A stretch of DNA of 64,000 nucleotides from Bactrocera neohumeralis (taxonomy: Eukaryota > Arthropoda > Insecta > Diptera > Tephritidae). The notes under the pieces are model-generated. The model made no database searches. It was not told the DNA's origin and saw nothing but the letters and a program-made list of their open reading frames with translations. Below are positions 47,101 to 55,240 of this stretch, one piece after another (within the stretch, counting starts at the first letter, position 1; each line of letters starts with the position of its first letter). The translations under genes were made by a program, and so were the position numbers. The stretch spans positions 47,314,264 to 47,378,263 of the forward strand of contig NC_065923.1 of assembly GCF_024586455.1 (NCBI RefSeq), in the 5' to 3' direction.

Positions 47101-50100
47101 TAGCAAAGTTTTCGCCTTTCAAAAATGCTTTAACCAATCCGTTGTAGTGCGTCGGATCAGTTAACTTCAGCGCATAACATTTTAAAGATCCTTTTCTCGA
47201 AACCGTGTTTCTCAAATCGGGTGACTGAGAAACTCAGAGGCTAATACATGGCTCACTTGAATTTTTAATTTACAAGTTAGCCCCTTTGTGAAAATCAATT
47301 GCAAAAATACAAACAATCGTTCTTTTCTAGCAAGTCTTATGTAGATTAAGATCAATTTTCAGATTCAAATAACAATCATCGCTCGACATTTTTCTTGAAA
47401 TGTGATGACCTAGAGTCCAACAGGCGCCACTTTGTATCAAAATGTCAATTAATTATAGACTCAAAAACATGCTCAGTAATGTTGTGGCGCCTATAGACTG
47501 ACTTAGTCCGCCTTAAGACATCGTTTTTAAAGGGTTAAGAGAACAAAACATTAAATAACTCTATTTACATTAGAAATCTGAGATAAAAATATTAAAAGTG
47601 TGATTTTATATGATAGGTGTGTGTATTTGCTTAGCGAAGTTTTCCATCTTGAAATATTTTTATTTCTGATGTCTTTTGAGGCTCAGCTCACAGTATTTAC
47701 TTTGAAAAGCTTTACATTTGATAATACAATTTTTTTCAACATCACTGTCAAATAAGTCATTTGATAAATATACGAGGATTGCACCGCTATCTTAGGTCTA
47801 TTCAGCCCTTATGATAGGGGAAAAAGGCATAAATATATATCTAAAGGCTCGTGCTGGCTTCTGCCGACTATCGCAGTGGTCGCAAGATATTATTTTTATA
47901 TTTTCGATTTATAACGCTGCTTCTGCTATTTATTCACATAAAATTATATAAATAACTGTTGCACATCGTTCTTAAGCCTTTTCGCTCTACGTTTATACCC
48001 TGCATTTCCTAAACTAGAATCGATTACTACTCAAAATCATTTCTACACCAGAGCCGTTTAAGGAAAAAATGTAATCAAATCACTCAAAAAGACGCTACAA
48101 ATCATCGTGGTTGCCGCAACGTGCAAATTCCATGCAAATTATGTGCAATTTGTCACGCTTAAGCCGCTGGCAGAGAATGGCGCATTAAGTCAATCGAAAT
48201 TGTGACAAGCCAACCATAAATGGAGGCACATGAAGAACGCAAAGAATTGCATAAACATTACATAAATGAGCAGCAAAGCAACGAAGAAGCGTGCGTACAC
48301 ACACAAGTAAGATAGGAAAATGAAGGGAAGACGCCGGTGCGTATGAGCAACATGACGTCAGCGGCCTTTAAAAAGGCAATGAATGTGTGGCATGGCGTTG
48401 GATGTGGCGCCAAGTGTACAGCAATGGCAAGTGCATATTGAAGAACACATAGCTGCATATGTAGGCACACACACACACACACATAGAGAGAGAGAAGTAT
48501 GCTAACACATATGCAATTGAAGCAGCGAAACGGAACAAGTGAGTGAGTAGGCATTTTTAAAGCGTTTTGCATGCCAAAGCATTTAAGCAGCAGCATTTAA
48601 ATGCCAACAACAACAAGATCAGCGACAAAAAATAATTAATTACACCTTCAATTTGATGTTTTACAAGCGAAAAAATGGATTAATTGCTGTCAAGTTTCGC
48701 AACTTTGACGAGCGTAGTTTGGCTAAAAATACGAAAACAAACGCTTATGCGCATAAAATGCAGGCGCACATACAAATATATGCTGCGTATGTGTGTTTGC
48801 GTGATTTCTCACAATTTTAATGAAATTTTACAACCGCACAAAAGTGGAATGCTTCGAGTAGCGTACGCCCACACGCTCAAGCGGCTGGGCGGCTAATTGC
48901 GTCAAAGGCGAGCCACACGCACAAACAAGCATGCGAATAAACAAATGTGCATATAGATATATGTACATACATATATATGTATGTAAATGTATATATGTAT
49001 GTACATTGTATGTATGATAAAGAGGGCAAAAGAGCGGCGCATGAAATATGGAAAATATTTAAATGAAAAGCGCATATTTTTTCGCAGCCAATTCGGCGCA
49101 AAGAAAGGCCAGTGATGTTTACAAAAACAACAACCATCAGAACTTGAAGTAAATGGTCAGTGAACTAAAATGTTGCGGGAAAAATAAAATAATTCTTTCA
49201 AATTTGTAAACAACGTAAAATGCTTTTACAGTTATTTCAAAGAAATACTTAATAAAAAAATAAAATTCATTTATTACATTATTAAGCATAAACATCAAAA
49301 TTAAATTTAGCAACAAATACTCTTGCAACTTGCAAAGATTAACGCAAAGATTGTGCCCAAAAAATAAGGTGACATTTGAATTTAAACTGCGCGTGTCGAA
49401 GGATTTGGAGAATTATTTTTTTTTAGGTTGGTAGTACTGTCAGTCACATTTATGTCAAAATATTCATTAGTGTTTGTGGTACGTGTCGTTTTGTGAGCTG
49501 CTAAAAGTGAGTTTTTCGTTTTTTGCGATGTCGAAATTTGTTGAGCAAAGAAATTGCATTAAATTTTGTTTACGGAATCAATTTTCTGCTGCGGCTACGT
49601 TGAGGATGGTGCAGAAAGCCTTTGGTGATGAGGCTATGTCTAAAAAAATGCTTACAAGTGGTATAGTGAGTTTCAAGCCGGCCGTGAACGTGTCGAAGAC
49701 GAAGAGCGTTCAGGGCGACCATCAACCTCAACCGACGAAGCTCACGTTCAACAAATCAAAGATTTGGTGTTGAAAAACCGTCGATTAACAATTAGAGACC
49801 TTGCTGATGAAGTTGGCATATCGAAAGGCTCAGCCAATACCATTTTGAAGGATGTTTTAGGCCTCAAGCGCGTCAAATCTCGACTGGTACCGAAAACATT
49901 GAATTTTTTTGGAAAAAAGGCGTCGCGTTGAAGTGTGTGAAACGATGCTTTCCGACTACCAGGGTGTCATGAAACGCATTATAACTGGCGATGAGACTTG
50001 GATCTTTGCTTACGACCCCGAAACAACCGATCAATCGAGCGAATATCGTGCCAAAAGAGAACCGAGACCAAAAAAATCGCGCCAAAGTCGCTCAAAAATC

Positions 50101-53100
50101 AAGGTCATGTTGACTGTTTTCTTCGATTATCGTGGTGTTGTGCATTATGAATTCCTTCCAACCGGTCAAACAGTCAACAAGGAATATTATTTGAACGTTA
50201 TGCGTCGTTTGCGTAACGCTATCCGCCTAAAAAGGCCGGAATTGTGGAGAGACAATTCTTGGTTTTTTCACCACGATAATGCACCATCCCATACTGCGCT
50301 CGTAATTCGTGATCATTTCGCCAAAAACTCAACCCATATCGTTCCGCAACCACCGTATTCACCTGATCTGGCGCCGTGCGACTTCTGGCTGTTCACCAAG
50401 CTCAAAAGACCGCTCCGGGGACACTGTTTTTATACGATAGAGGAGATTCAAGCCGCAGCGAAGACGGAACTGAAGGCCATCCCGGAAAGTGACTAAAACC
50501 AGTGTTTCGAAGATTGGAAAATCCGTTGGCATAAGTGCATTGCATCAAGAGGGGATTACTTTGAAGGGGATGAAATTGATTTGGAAGAATAAATAAAGAA
50601 TTTTCAAAATAAATACAATGTCACCTTATTTTTTGGGCACAGTTAGGCAAGTTTTCACCCGTTTCGGCCCATTATAAGCGCAAAGATGCACCGTTATAGG
50701 AAAAACACACTCTCTCAATTTTATGAAGATAAATCACATATTGGCCGATATATATGTATGCGGTATAAAGTCAACCGGAAGTTCGAAAATCTTCATTTAG
50801 GTATATGGGGGCTCAGGGAAATATTAACCTGATTCAGCCCACTTTTGATACACAGTTATAATATTGCCAGGAAAGGACTCTCTATGAATTTCAATTACAT
50901 ATCTCACACATTGACCGATATTTTCGGTAAAAAATCAACTACAGATACCTAGGAGCTTGAACAGTTTTGGTCCGATTTGGATAATAAATGTAGTAATGTC
51001 AGAGGAATGTTATATACTGATTTTTTTGAAATCTGTCGAGCGAGTCCAGAGATATGTGATTTTATCTAAGAGAGGGCGGTGCCGCGCTCATCGTCCTCAA
51101 TAAAACTCTAATAATACCGTTATGTTATGGGTAGTGGGCGGTGTTATCGTCCAATTTTAAGTTTTAGATTTAAGGGGCACCAGTCCAATTTCAAAAAATT
51201 TTTTTTTTTTTTTTGCTTTTTCGATATTTATATATTCAAAAATATCTTGATGGCAAATATCTTGAATAGTTTTTGAACGGCAGCGTTCTAAACGCGTATT
51301 TGGTATACATGATTATATCGCGCGTTTTTCTCGAGACATTTTTCAAAATTGCTTTCATAATAGTACCGTTATTAAAACTGGGTAGTGGGGCCTACGATAT
51401 TTTTGAATGGTTATCATTTGACATTAAAAAAACGATTTTATCAAAAAAAAAAAAATTTTTTTTTTTCAAACAGTCGTATTTCATTGTATAGAAAATATAC
51501 TCAAGTTCTTATAATTTTGATTTTTTTTGTTTCAGCAAATTTGACCGGAATCATGCCAGCAGTTAATGGTTTTTTTCGGGAGGCGACAGCACATAACCCG
51601 TTATTTTTCAATATTTTTGTAAAAAAAAAAAAATTTAATATAGCTAATCCCTGTATACCTATTACGTCCATGAAAGTCGTTCTATCTAGTATTTTCTTTT
51701 AAAAAAATTCACGAAAATCGCCTAATTTTTCATGCGTCACACTGGTATAGCCCCTTAAAACGTTTTGTTGGTGTGACAGTGGTTCGATTACGCCCATCTT
51801 CGAGGTCGTCCTCTCTTCGAATGATGGAAAAGGCTTACACTGATTCAGTTTTATCAAAAACACAAGCCTATGCGTGGTACACAGCCTTTGAAAACGGTCA
51901 AGTGATCGTTGAAGGCATGCCTCGTTCTGGACGAACTCTTCAACTGATGGAAATATTAAAAAAATATTATTTTTTTTCCAAACAGAATACTGTAAATAGA
52001 TCTCTTTGGACATGCTTGATCGTGCGAATTCCGATCCCACATTTATGGAAAGCATTATAACTGCCGATGAGACATGGGTTTATGAGTTTGACATGCAAAC
52101 AAGTCAGCAATCATCGGAATGAGAGAAAAAAAAAACGAGCCGAAACCAAAAAACCATGCCAAAGCCGCTCAAAAATCAAGGTGATGCTCATTGTTTTTTT
52201 CGATATTCGTGGTTTGGTGCATCATGAATTTGTTCCGGAGGGCAGACGGTCAATAAGGAGTTTTATTTGGGTGTATTGAGGCGTTTGAGAACATCCGTAA
52301 AAAGATATGCATATATATGTGACCTGGTCTACGGAAAGGGGGCTTAGGTGTCAAAAAAAAAAGGAGAACAATTAATGAGATACCGAGAAACTGACGATTA
52401 TTTTTAACAGCTTTTTCCAGAAAACTAGTTTTCGCACGTTAGCTCCCTTTTAGTAGACCAGGTCACATATGTATACATATATATACACAGGGGATTAAGT
52501 AAAAATTTGCAACAGAAAATAATATTGCATAAAATTAAATTTATTTATAAGAAACGAAACGTATAAGTATAGGTGACTGCGAATATAAAATGCCTTTCAT
52601 ACGTTTATATAATTTATGGAAAGTACGCACAACTTGGCTGGCGGCCAATAATTTGCAAAAGAAGAAGTCGAATATTCGACCACAAGTGGGCGCATGACGG
52701 GTTCATATAAATATAAGTTATATAGGGTTTAGGGTATACGAGGGCTGCTATATATATTCTGGCCTAAGGCAACACTAAGTGTTGCCAGGTGCAATCTGAC
52801 ATTTCCATTGGAAAGTTTGACATTTTTTAGCATAACATCACTCAGAACGTTTTGTCATTTAATCGTGAATTGTTTTATTTACAGGGAATAAAAAAATTCA
52901 TCTCGGCCAAAAAATGGAATTAACTCGTGAACATTTTCGTGCGATCATTTTTCACAACTTTCGACGTGGATTATCACGACAAGAGTGCATCGATGAACTA
53001 AAATCTTTGTATGGCCATGAAGCACCATCCTATAGCACTGTGAAAAACTGGTACAACGAATTCAATCGTGGCCGACGCTCGCTCAAAGACGAATTCCGTG

Positions 53101-53462
53101 AAGGTCGTCCAAAAACAGCCGTTGTGCCAGAAAACATCGATGCCGTACGTGAACTGATAATGCAAGACCGTCATGTAACATACCTTCAGATAGAGGCATG
53201 CCTATGCATTTCTCCCACCAGCATACATTCGATATTGCATGAACACCTGGCCGTAAAAAAGGTTTGTTCTCGTTGGATCCCGCACAATTTGACAATCGCT
53301 CAAAAAAAAGGCTCGTGTGGATTGGTGTAAAGAAATGCTGAAAAAATACGATCGCGGTGCTTCAAAAGACGTTTATAAGATCGTCACAGGTGACGAATCA
53401 TGGATATATGCGTATGAGCCCGAAACAAAACAGCAATCGACAAAAAAAAAAAAAAAAAAAAA

Positions 53463-53525
<63 letters not shown>

Positions 53526-54185
53526 AAAAAAAAAAAAAAAAAAATAAAAATAAAAAAAAAAAAAAAAAAAAAATAAAAAAAAAACATTTTCGTTGATAAA
53601 TATGCCTATTTACATTATTAGGCCAGAAATATATATATATAGCAACCTACGTAATAATGCAGTTATTTGATAATTAAATCTGCGTGCAAACATGTGCGTA
53701 TTTTTCTCACAACAAAAATTTAGTACAAAGTAAGTGCAATATTTACAAACAACATTACAAATACATATGAATTGACGTTATTATCAGCAAAGTAACAAAT
53801 CACAAGTAAAATCGATGGATGGAATCTGGTTAGTAAGCGGTTAGCCAATGCAACTGGTGCATGACATTGTGGCGTCTAATAGCGCGAGTCCAAACAATTT
53901 AAAAGCTGTTGCTTTTTAAGAAAACGAAAATGAAGAAAAGAGACGAATAAACGCTTGTTGAGTGTTGCACGCAACTGTAGTTGTTGCTTGTGCTGTTAAT
54001 TGCATTTTCATGCAACAAAATGAGGCGCGCAGCAAAACCAACTCAAACGTTGCAAAAAAATTAAAATAATTATTTATTTATTTATATAGAAATGTGTTAG
54101 TAATACAAGTTAGTCGCATGAACGGTATACTTACTCGTTGTCTTCCTCCTCCCGCTTTTTGGGCTGGTAGCTCTTCGCCAAGCGT
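31982..54185 (-). CDS. Cip4: Cip4: F-BAR/HR1/SH3 adaptor (CIP4/TOCA family), nine exons, 5' end missing
   Basis: Spliced gene: join of 54135-54185, 44052-44196, 43691-43981, 43444-43622, 43192-43366, 35191-35540, 34978-35112, 32216-32382 and 31982-32145, read on the minus strand. All visible junctions are GT/AG and the phases match, giving about 551 residues plus stop. Domain order is the F-BAR remainder (about residues 1-260), an HR1 coiled coil (about 290-380), an acidic/Ser-rich linker and a C-terminal SH3 (about 490-545). Known for the family: F-BAR binds and bends membrane, HR1 binds Cdc42-GTP, and SH3 recruits WASP/WAVE and dynamin in endocytosis and actin remodelling at the plasma membrane. 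The first about 50-60 F-BAR residues were not found before position 64000, so the model is 5' partial. Introns of 7.7 and 9.9 kb are filled with repeats. Family assignment is very secure; the symbol rests on remembered similarity to the fly orthologue. Confidence 0.93.
32216..32382 (-). CDS. Cip4: Cip4 exon (linker and start of SH3)
   Basis: A 167-nt exon from an AAATCAG acceptor to a GTGAGC donor. It encodes SSASPESGLGTSHTSLPGSG, an acidic stretch (GEDDYDGAEIEVLQPLG) and the SH3 start TCRALYPFE. ALYPF is the first SH3 motif. A second possible acceptor lies three bases further in, which would shorten the protein by one residue. The SH3 domain is split by a 70-bp intron. Confidence 0.92.
32765..32800 (+). 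mobile_element. Solo mariner terminal inverted repeat in a Cip4 intron
   Basis: TACTGTGGGCAAAAATAGTA followed by AGACTT matches the terminal repeats of the element at 55241-56994. No partner end was found nearby, so this is a fragment. Confidence 0.55.
33285..34020. repeat. AT-only tandem repeat, about four units of 180-230 bp (Cip4 intron)
   Basis: Units share TTTTTTGGTAATAATTTGAA, then TTTTAATAATTTGAAAATTA and TAATTGGAAAATTAGAAAAT. Copies start near 33326, 33505, 33739 and 33925; the last is shortened and diverged. It lies in the intron before the 34978-35112 exon. The rest of this intron (32383-33284, 34021-34977) is AT-rich without exons I can recognise. Confidence 0.8.
34978..35112 (-). 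CDS. Cip4: Cip4 exon (acidic/Ser/Asn-rich linker)
   Basis: A 135-nt exon following acceptor CTTTGCAG, encoding HSNGSAEDHNDDGDDHADDG then GSLSRSGSEDNVAQ and an Asn tract. It is a low-complexity, probably disordered linker between HR1 and SH3. The donor was chosen as CGG|GTACAC because that phase (two bases left over) joins exactly to the next exon as Gly-Ser-Ser. The donor is non-optimal, so the 3' boundary is less certain than the others. Confidence 0.85.
35191..35540 (-). CDS. Cip4: Cip4 exon (HR1 domain)
   Basis: A 350-nt exon from acceptor CACATAG to donor GTGAGT. It starts NSLTADGQKEDFSDLPPSQ, continues RRKKLQAKIAELQHKLNQEV and runs through NPMTVEGQLNESEHKMEKLR to QNGHRTS. DLPPxQRRKKLQ followed by an antiparallel coiled coil with a MKxVYE link is the CIP4/TOCA HR1 signature, which binds GTP-bound Cdc42 or TC10 (family knowledge). 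The last two bases (AG) are completed to Arg by the next exon. Confidence 0.95.
36000..37950. repeat. Degenerate A-rich tandem repeat in the Cip4 7.65-kb intron
   Basis: Recurring phrases in similar order suggest units of roughly 400-500 bp. They are ACCATTTCTCTAAAAATAAA (about 36490, variants 37137 and 37637), CAGAAGTTA-type words after them, and GAACAATGTTT followed by a TTCAAA and CTCTGAAAT pair (about 36599, 37003, 37472). Units are heavily diverged by A-run slippage. Confidence 0.6.
38445..38480 (-). CDS. Candidate Cip4 cassette microexon (30 or 36 nt)
   Basis: Inside the A/T-rich 7.65-kb intron between the F-BAR-end and HR1 exons is a short mixed-composition island on the Cip4 strand. 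It is bounded by AG acceptors (CAATAG or CCACAG) and a good donor (AAG|GTATGA). It reads PQKIYEACITMK, or KIYEACITMK with the inner acceptor. Both lengths are multiples of three and the flanking exons are both in phase 0, so insertion would keep frame. The polypyrimidine tract is weak and no transcript evidence is available. Confidence 0.4.
39176..39560. repeat. About 135-bp tandem repeat, three copies (Cip4 intron)
   Basis: Each copy has TTGGTTGAAAT, AACTAGTACTGAT (39202, 39339, variant at 39472), CAAACTAGTTACTGCAGGAC and CAGTTGGNATTATAATTT, followed by a T-rich spacer. Spacing of the anchors is 137 and 133 bp. Confidence 0.85.
39575..40020 (+). repeat. Interspersed fly repeat (GGTTGCACCGAAGCTAAAAT type)
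   Basis: Begins ACGGTTGCACCGAAGCTAAA and carries TATGGCAGCTATATGTTATA, GTGGTCCGATCTGAACAGTT and AAACTGAGGCACTAGTACGA modules, ending near TATATTTTATAGGGTCTCC. Related copies in this window are at 41880-42620 and 46320-46450, with reverse copies near 20130 and 58800. No transposase or terminal repeats are seen. Confidence 0.75.
40690..41040. repeat. Poly(A)-rich low-complexity stretch in Cip4 intron
   Basis: Runs of A separated by ATT (AAAAAATTAAAAAAATTAAA). From 41040 to 41880 there is ordinary AT-rich intron with no recognised element. Confidence 0.85.
41880..42620 (+). repeat. Interspersed fly repeat with three tandem 154-bp modules
   Basis: Modules are anchored by AGATATCTCGTCAAACGAAA (42032), AGATATCTCTTCAAATGAAA (42186) and AGACATCTCCTCAAATAAAA (42340). 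Each is followed by GTTGTTCATACAAG or a variant and a TATGGCAGCTATATGCTATA-type block. Same family as 39575-40020. Located in the Cip4 intron. From 42620 to 43191 is AT-rich intron. Confidence 0.8.
43192..43366 (-). CDS. Cip4: Cip4 exon (end of F-BAR and linker)
   Basis: A 175-nt exon from acceptor CTTTCAG to donor GTAAGT. It encodes RYQSGFTPPTDIPFDDLSKQ and, after a Ser-rich stretch, ends TAIFSFFGSNK. YxSGF followed by a P/D-rich segment and a basic FFG-K end is the usual transition from F-BAR to HR1 in this family. It ends exactly at a codon boundary, as the downstream exon at 35540 begins, so any cassette exon in the 7.65-kb intron must be a multiple of three to keep frame. Confidence 0.93.
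43444..43622 (-). CDS. Cip4: Cip4 exon (F-BAR C-terminal helices)
   Basis: A 179-nt exon that follows acceptor GCCACAG and ends in a GT donor (AAAG|GTTGTT, a weaker consensus). It runs from VFNRLQELDEKRTGGIREF through AESINEKEDSF to KVIER; the final Arg is completed by the next exon. The LQELDEKR motif and the PIIARCMEGI segment match the last F-BAR helices of the CIP4 family. It is flanked by very short introns (68 and 77 bp), the compact arrangement typical of constitutive insect exons. Confidence 0.94.
43691..43981 (-). CDS. Cip4: Cip4 exon (F-BAR core helices)
   Basis: A 291-nt exon of exactly 97 codons, both ends in phase 0, from acceptor TTCACAG to donor GTATGT. It runs from RCLNEGTSLQQ to QRQHYGVALPT. 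The sequence is a long charged helix (NYEKAFRESEKAVENHKKAD) with the family's K-E-A/S-E-K-A pattern and a DAKNEYANQLQ stretch near the end. This is the helix pair that forms the antiparallel F-BAR dimer and carries membrane-binding basic residues (family knowledge). Intron to the next exon is only 68 bp. Confidence 0.95.
44052..44196 (-). CDS. Cip4: Cip4 exon (F-BAR)
   Basis: A 145-nt exon that follows acceptor CCAACAG and ends at donor GTAAGC. It encodes EFSSCQAFRNVLKEINDL, then AGQREVVAESLEQRIVQGIQ, then VLSKALRDERK (the first Glu spans the junction). AGQRE followed by an amphipathic helix is characteristic of the second F-BAR helix in CIP4, FBP17 and TOCA-1. It is separated from the upstream exon by a 9.9-kb intron loaded with transposons. 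Confidence 0.94.
44400..44781. mobile_element. MITE with G-rich inverted ends, flanked by TTAA (Cip4 intron)
   Basis: Left TTAA|GGGGGTAGTAAGGT and right ACCTTACCACCCCC|TTAA are near-perfect inverted repeats with TTAA on both sides (44396-44399, 44782-44785). About 382 bp, A/T-rich, non-coding. Same end type as 25919-26612. Confidence 0.75.
44860..45780 (+). mobile_element. DUF4817-type transposon relic (Cip4 intron, antisense to the gene)
   Basis: Plus-strand pieces read NNRPTVLAIRRIVKHFERSQ, ELGLSQTTNWRILREDLGLH, SGAVNKQNC, a VNGERYRWMITNFLRPQLEE block and DLENIRFQQD. This is the HTH-to-catalytic order of the insect DUF4817-type transposase. Internal deletions and frameshifts inactivate it. 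Confidence 0.8.
46110..46262. mobile_element. Short pogo/Tigger-like MITE (153 bp)
   Basis: Left CAGTTGAACTCCACTAACTC and right ATTCAAGAGTTCGAGTTATG...GGAACTG are imperfect inverted repeats with an extra internal GAGTTATGGA copy. TA is present on both sides (46108-46109 and 46263-46264). Copy of the GCACCGAAGCT-type interspersed repeat follows at about 46330-46450. Confidence 0.7.
46851..47660. repeat. Direct repeats of about 110 bp (three diverging copies)
   Basis: AGCTTAGCAAAGTTTTCAGC at 46871 recurs as GGCTTAGCAAAGTTTTCGCC at 47097, both followed by TTTCAAAAATGCT and a CGTCGGATCAGTT block. A weaker third copy starts at 47628 (GCTTAGCGAAGTTTTCC). No ORF. The rest of 46450-48080 has no recognised feature. 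Confidence 0.65.
48090..49130. promoter_or_regulatory. GC-enriched intronic island, candidate regulatory region
   Basis: About 1 kb of balanced, non-repetitive sequence in an otherwise AT-rich, transposon-filled Cip4 intron. It includes a consensus CRE palindrome TGACGTCA at 48353-48360, repeated GCAAATTATGTGCAATTTG-type words near 48130, and an AC microsatellite followed by AG repeats near 48470-48493. No open frame or splice sites argue for an exon. Regulatory role is inference. Confidence 0.35.
49352..50641 (+). mobile_element. Mariner transposon, near complete (Cip4 intron)
   Basis: Perfect 25-bp terminal inverted repeats begin TGTGCCCAAAAAATAAGGTG at 49352 and end at 50641, giving 1290 bp, the normal mariner length. 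The transposase reads MSKFVEQRNCIKFCLRNQFS, RLTIRDLADEVGISKGSA, ITGDETWIFAYDPETTDQSS, FFHHDNAPSHTAL, PPYSPDLAPCDFWLFTKLKR and FEDWKIRWHKCIASRGDYFE. The D,D34D catalytic Asp residues are all present. It is broken by frameshifts near 49645 and 49910 and a stop at 50494. No clear TA duplication is visible at the ends. Confidence 0.93.
50650..51120. repeat. Interspersed fly repeat (non-coding)
   Basis: Contains TTTCGGCCCATTATAAGCGC, TATTGGCCGATATATATGTA and TTAGGTATATGGGGGCTCAG, phrases typical of dispersed fly repeats whose translation is meaningless. No terminal repeats found. Confidence 0.5.
51174..51754. mobile_element. MITE with G-rich inverted ends, flanked by TTAA (Cip4 intron)
   Basis: Left TTAA|GGGGCACCAGT and right ACTGGTATAGCCCC|TTAA are imperfect inverted repeats with TTAA at 51170-51173 and 51755-51758. 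About 581 bp with long A/T runs, non-coding. Third member of this end type in the window. Confidence 0.65.
51770..52310 (+). mobile_element. Mariner transposase fragment (Cip4 intron)
   Basis: Plus-strand frames read KTQAYAWYTAFENGQVIVEG, ITADETWVYEFDMQTSQQSS, then SRSKIKVMLIVFFDIRGLVH and a VNKEFYLGVLRRLR block. The HTH second half and second and third catalytic blocks are missing. A MITE adjoins its right end. Confidence 0.8.
52317..52469. mobile_element. Short MITE with TATGTGACCTGGTCTAC inverted ends
   Basis: TATGTGACCTGGTCTAC at the left is matched by GTAGACCAGGTCACATA at the right, a perfect 17-bp inverted repeat. Adjacent inner bases are partly matched. About 150 bp, non-coding. Confidence 0.8.
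52739..53651 (+). mobile_element. Mariner transposon with its centre replaced by a poly(A) tract
   Basis: TA-flanked element with inverted ends TGCTATATATATTCTGGCC and its right-hand counterpart (GGCCAGAAATATATATATAT). Transposase frame from 52914: MELTREHFRAIIFHNFRRGL, KSLYGHEAPSYSTVKNWYNE, FREGRPKTAVVPENI and, after one frameshift, KDVYKIVTGDESWIYAYEPE. It stops at KQQST, where an almost pure A tract (53442-53585) begins. The second and third catalytic Asp are therefore gone. Confidence 0.88.
53442..53585. repeat. Long poly(A) tract with scattered T
   Basis: About 144 bp of A with only occasional T, inside the mariner element at 52739-53651. Could be slippage expansion or an assembly or sequencing artefact. 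Confidence 0.95.
54135..54185 (-). CDS. Cip4: Cip4 exon (F-BAR, earliest one found)
   Basis: A 51-nt exon that follows an acceptor ending TTGCAG and ends at a GTAAGT donor. It encodes RLAKSYQPKKREEDNE, the basic-then-acidic segment that follows the first long helix in CIP4/TOCA F-BAR domains. It begins with the last base of a split codon (phase 2 from the previous exon) and ends with GA, which the A of the next exon completes to Glu. The exon encoding the N-terminal WGTELWDQ-type start was searched for upstream and not seen. A candidate alternative exon with the same phase lies about 300 bp upstream. Confidence 0.9.
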
Positions 54186-54487
54186 CTGCAAGTGAAGAAA
54201 AAGAGAAAATTATTAATTAAATGCTGCGGCAAAGGAAAAGTTATGAAAATACAAATGAATATAATTAAATTTATTTAAATAAAATATATTTTTCTTTAAT
54301 AAAATTCAACCATACATACATATATTAATGTCTTAATTATGTGCCTGGGCTATGCGATCAGCGCTAATACATGCAAATTATGCCCATTAAATTTTCTAGT
54401 ATGAATATGCAAAGCATGTGAATCTATACATATGTACGTGTATATAAAATGTATATATATACATACATACATACGTCATTACTCACG

Positions 54488-54578
54488 TTGCAAGTGCAAG
54501 CGCATGCGCGGCGCCAATGGTGCGCTTGATGAGCATCAGCGTCGGTACCCACTGTACACCGGCATAGCGTGTGCTTGC
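54488..54578 (-). CDS. Candidate alternative upstream exon of Cip4
   Basis: A GC-richer patch about 300 bp upstream of the first found Cip4 exon. On the minus strand it follows a pyrimidine-containing acceptor (TTTCTTGCAAG) and ends at a strong donor (CAAC|GTGAGT). In the phase that joins correctly to the exon at 54185 it is open throughout, reading YAGVQWVPTLMLIKRTIGAA then HALALA, with an internal Met that could serve as an alternative start. The peptide does not resemble the F-BAR N terminus, so it would be an alternative end, an unrelated exon, or chance. Confidence 0.25.
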
Positions 54579-55240
54579 AAGAAAGTAGTAACAACAACAA
54601 CACACATTCTTTCAGTGAAGCAGTCAACAAACTACTCATCCATCTATTCGTCCAGCTATCCACCTATTCAATCATTCAACTATTTAATGATGGATGATTC
54701 GGTTGAAGGCATTGAAAACTTGCGCAGCCGCGCAACTGAACGAATTAACGAATGCATGCTGAATGCTTCGCGCTGATGGATCGTGTTTATTTAGCTGGCT
54801 GCTTCGGCGGCTTGTTAGCTGCATATTCGGCCAGCGAACAAATCACACTTTAATTGAGCAAATTATGTTTTCAATGTGAATTGCTTTAGAAAAGTAGTGA
54901 ACAAGTTCAAAAAAATATTACAACAAAATATGTAAGAAATGTTCATAAATACAAGCTGGGATTTCACTGGGGGGATTTAAGGAAAATTATATACTATTAG
55001 GAATAAAAAGTAAAATAAAACATCTTCTAAATACAAAATTGAAAATTAAAAACCGCAAAAAATATTTCAAAATTTTGATTAAGTAGAAAATAATCAAAAA
55101 AATCTTTACATAAATTTCACTTGAATACTAAATTTTTTTAGCCAAATCTGATGAGGTTTTCTATACATCAATTCAATTAGCTGTTAGGGGTTTGCGAAAT
55201 ATTTTTGTTGCCTTTTTCAGTCACGAGGTTTTATAATATA

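Noticed and set aside
53357..53596. Lys-rich (plus) and Phe-rich (minus) open frames
   Set aside because: They are translations of the poly(A) tract inside a mariner element.
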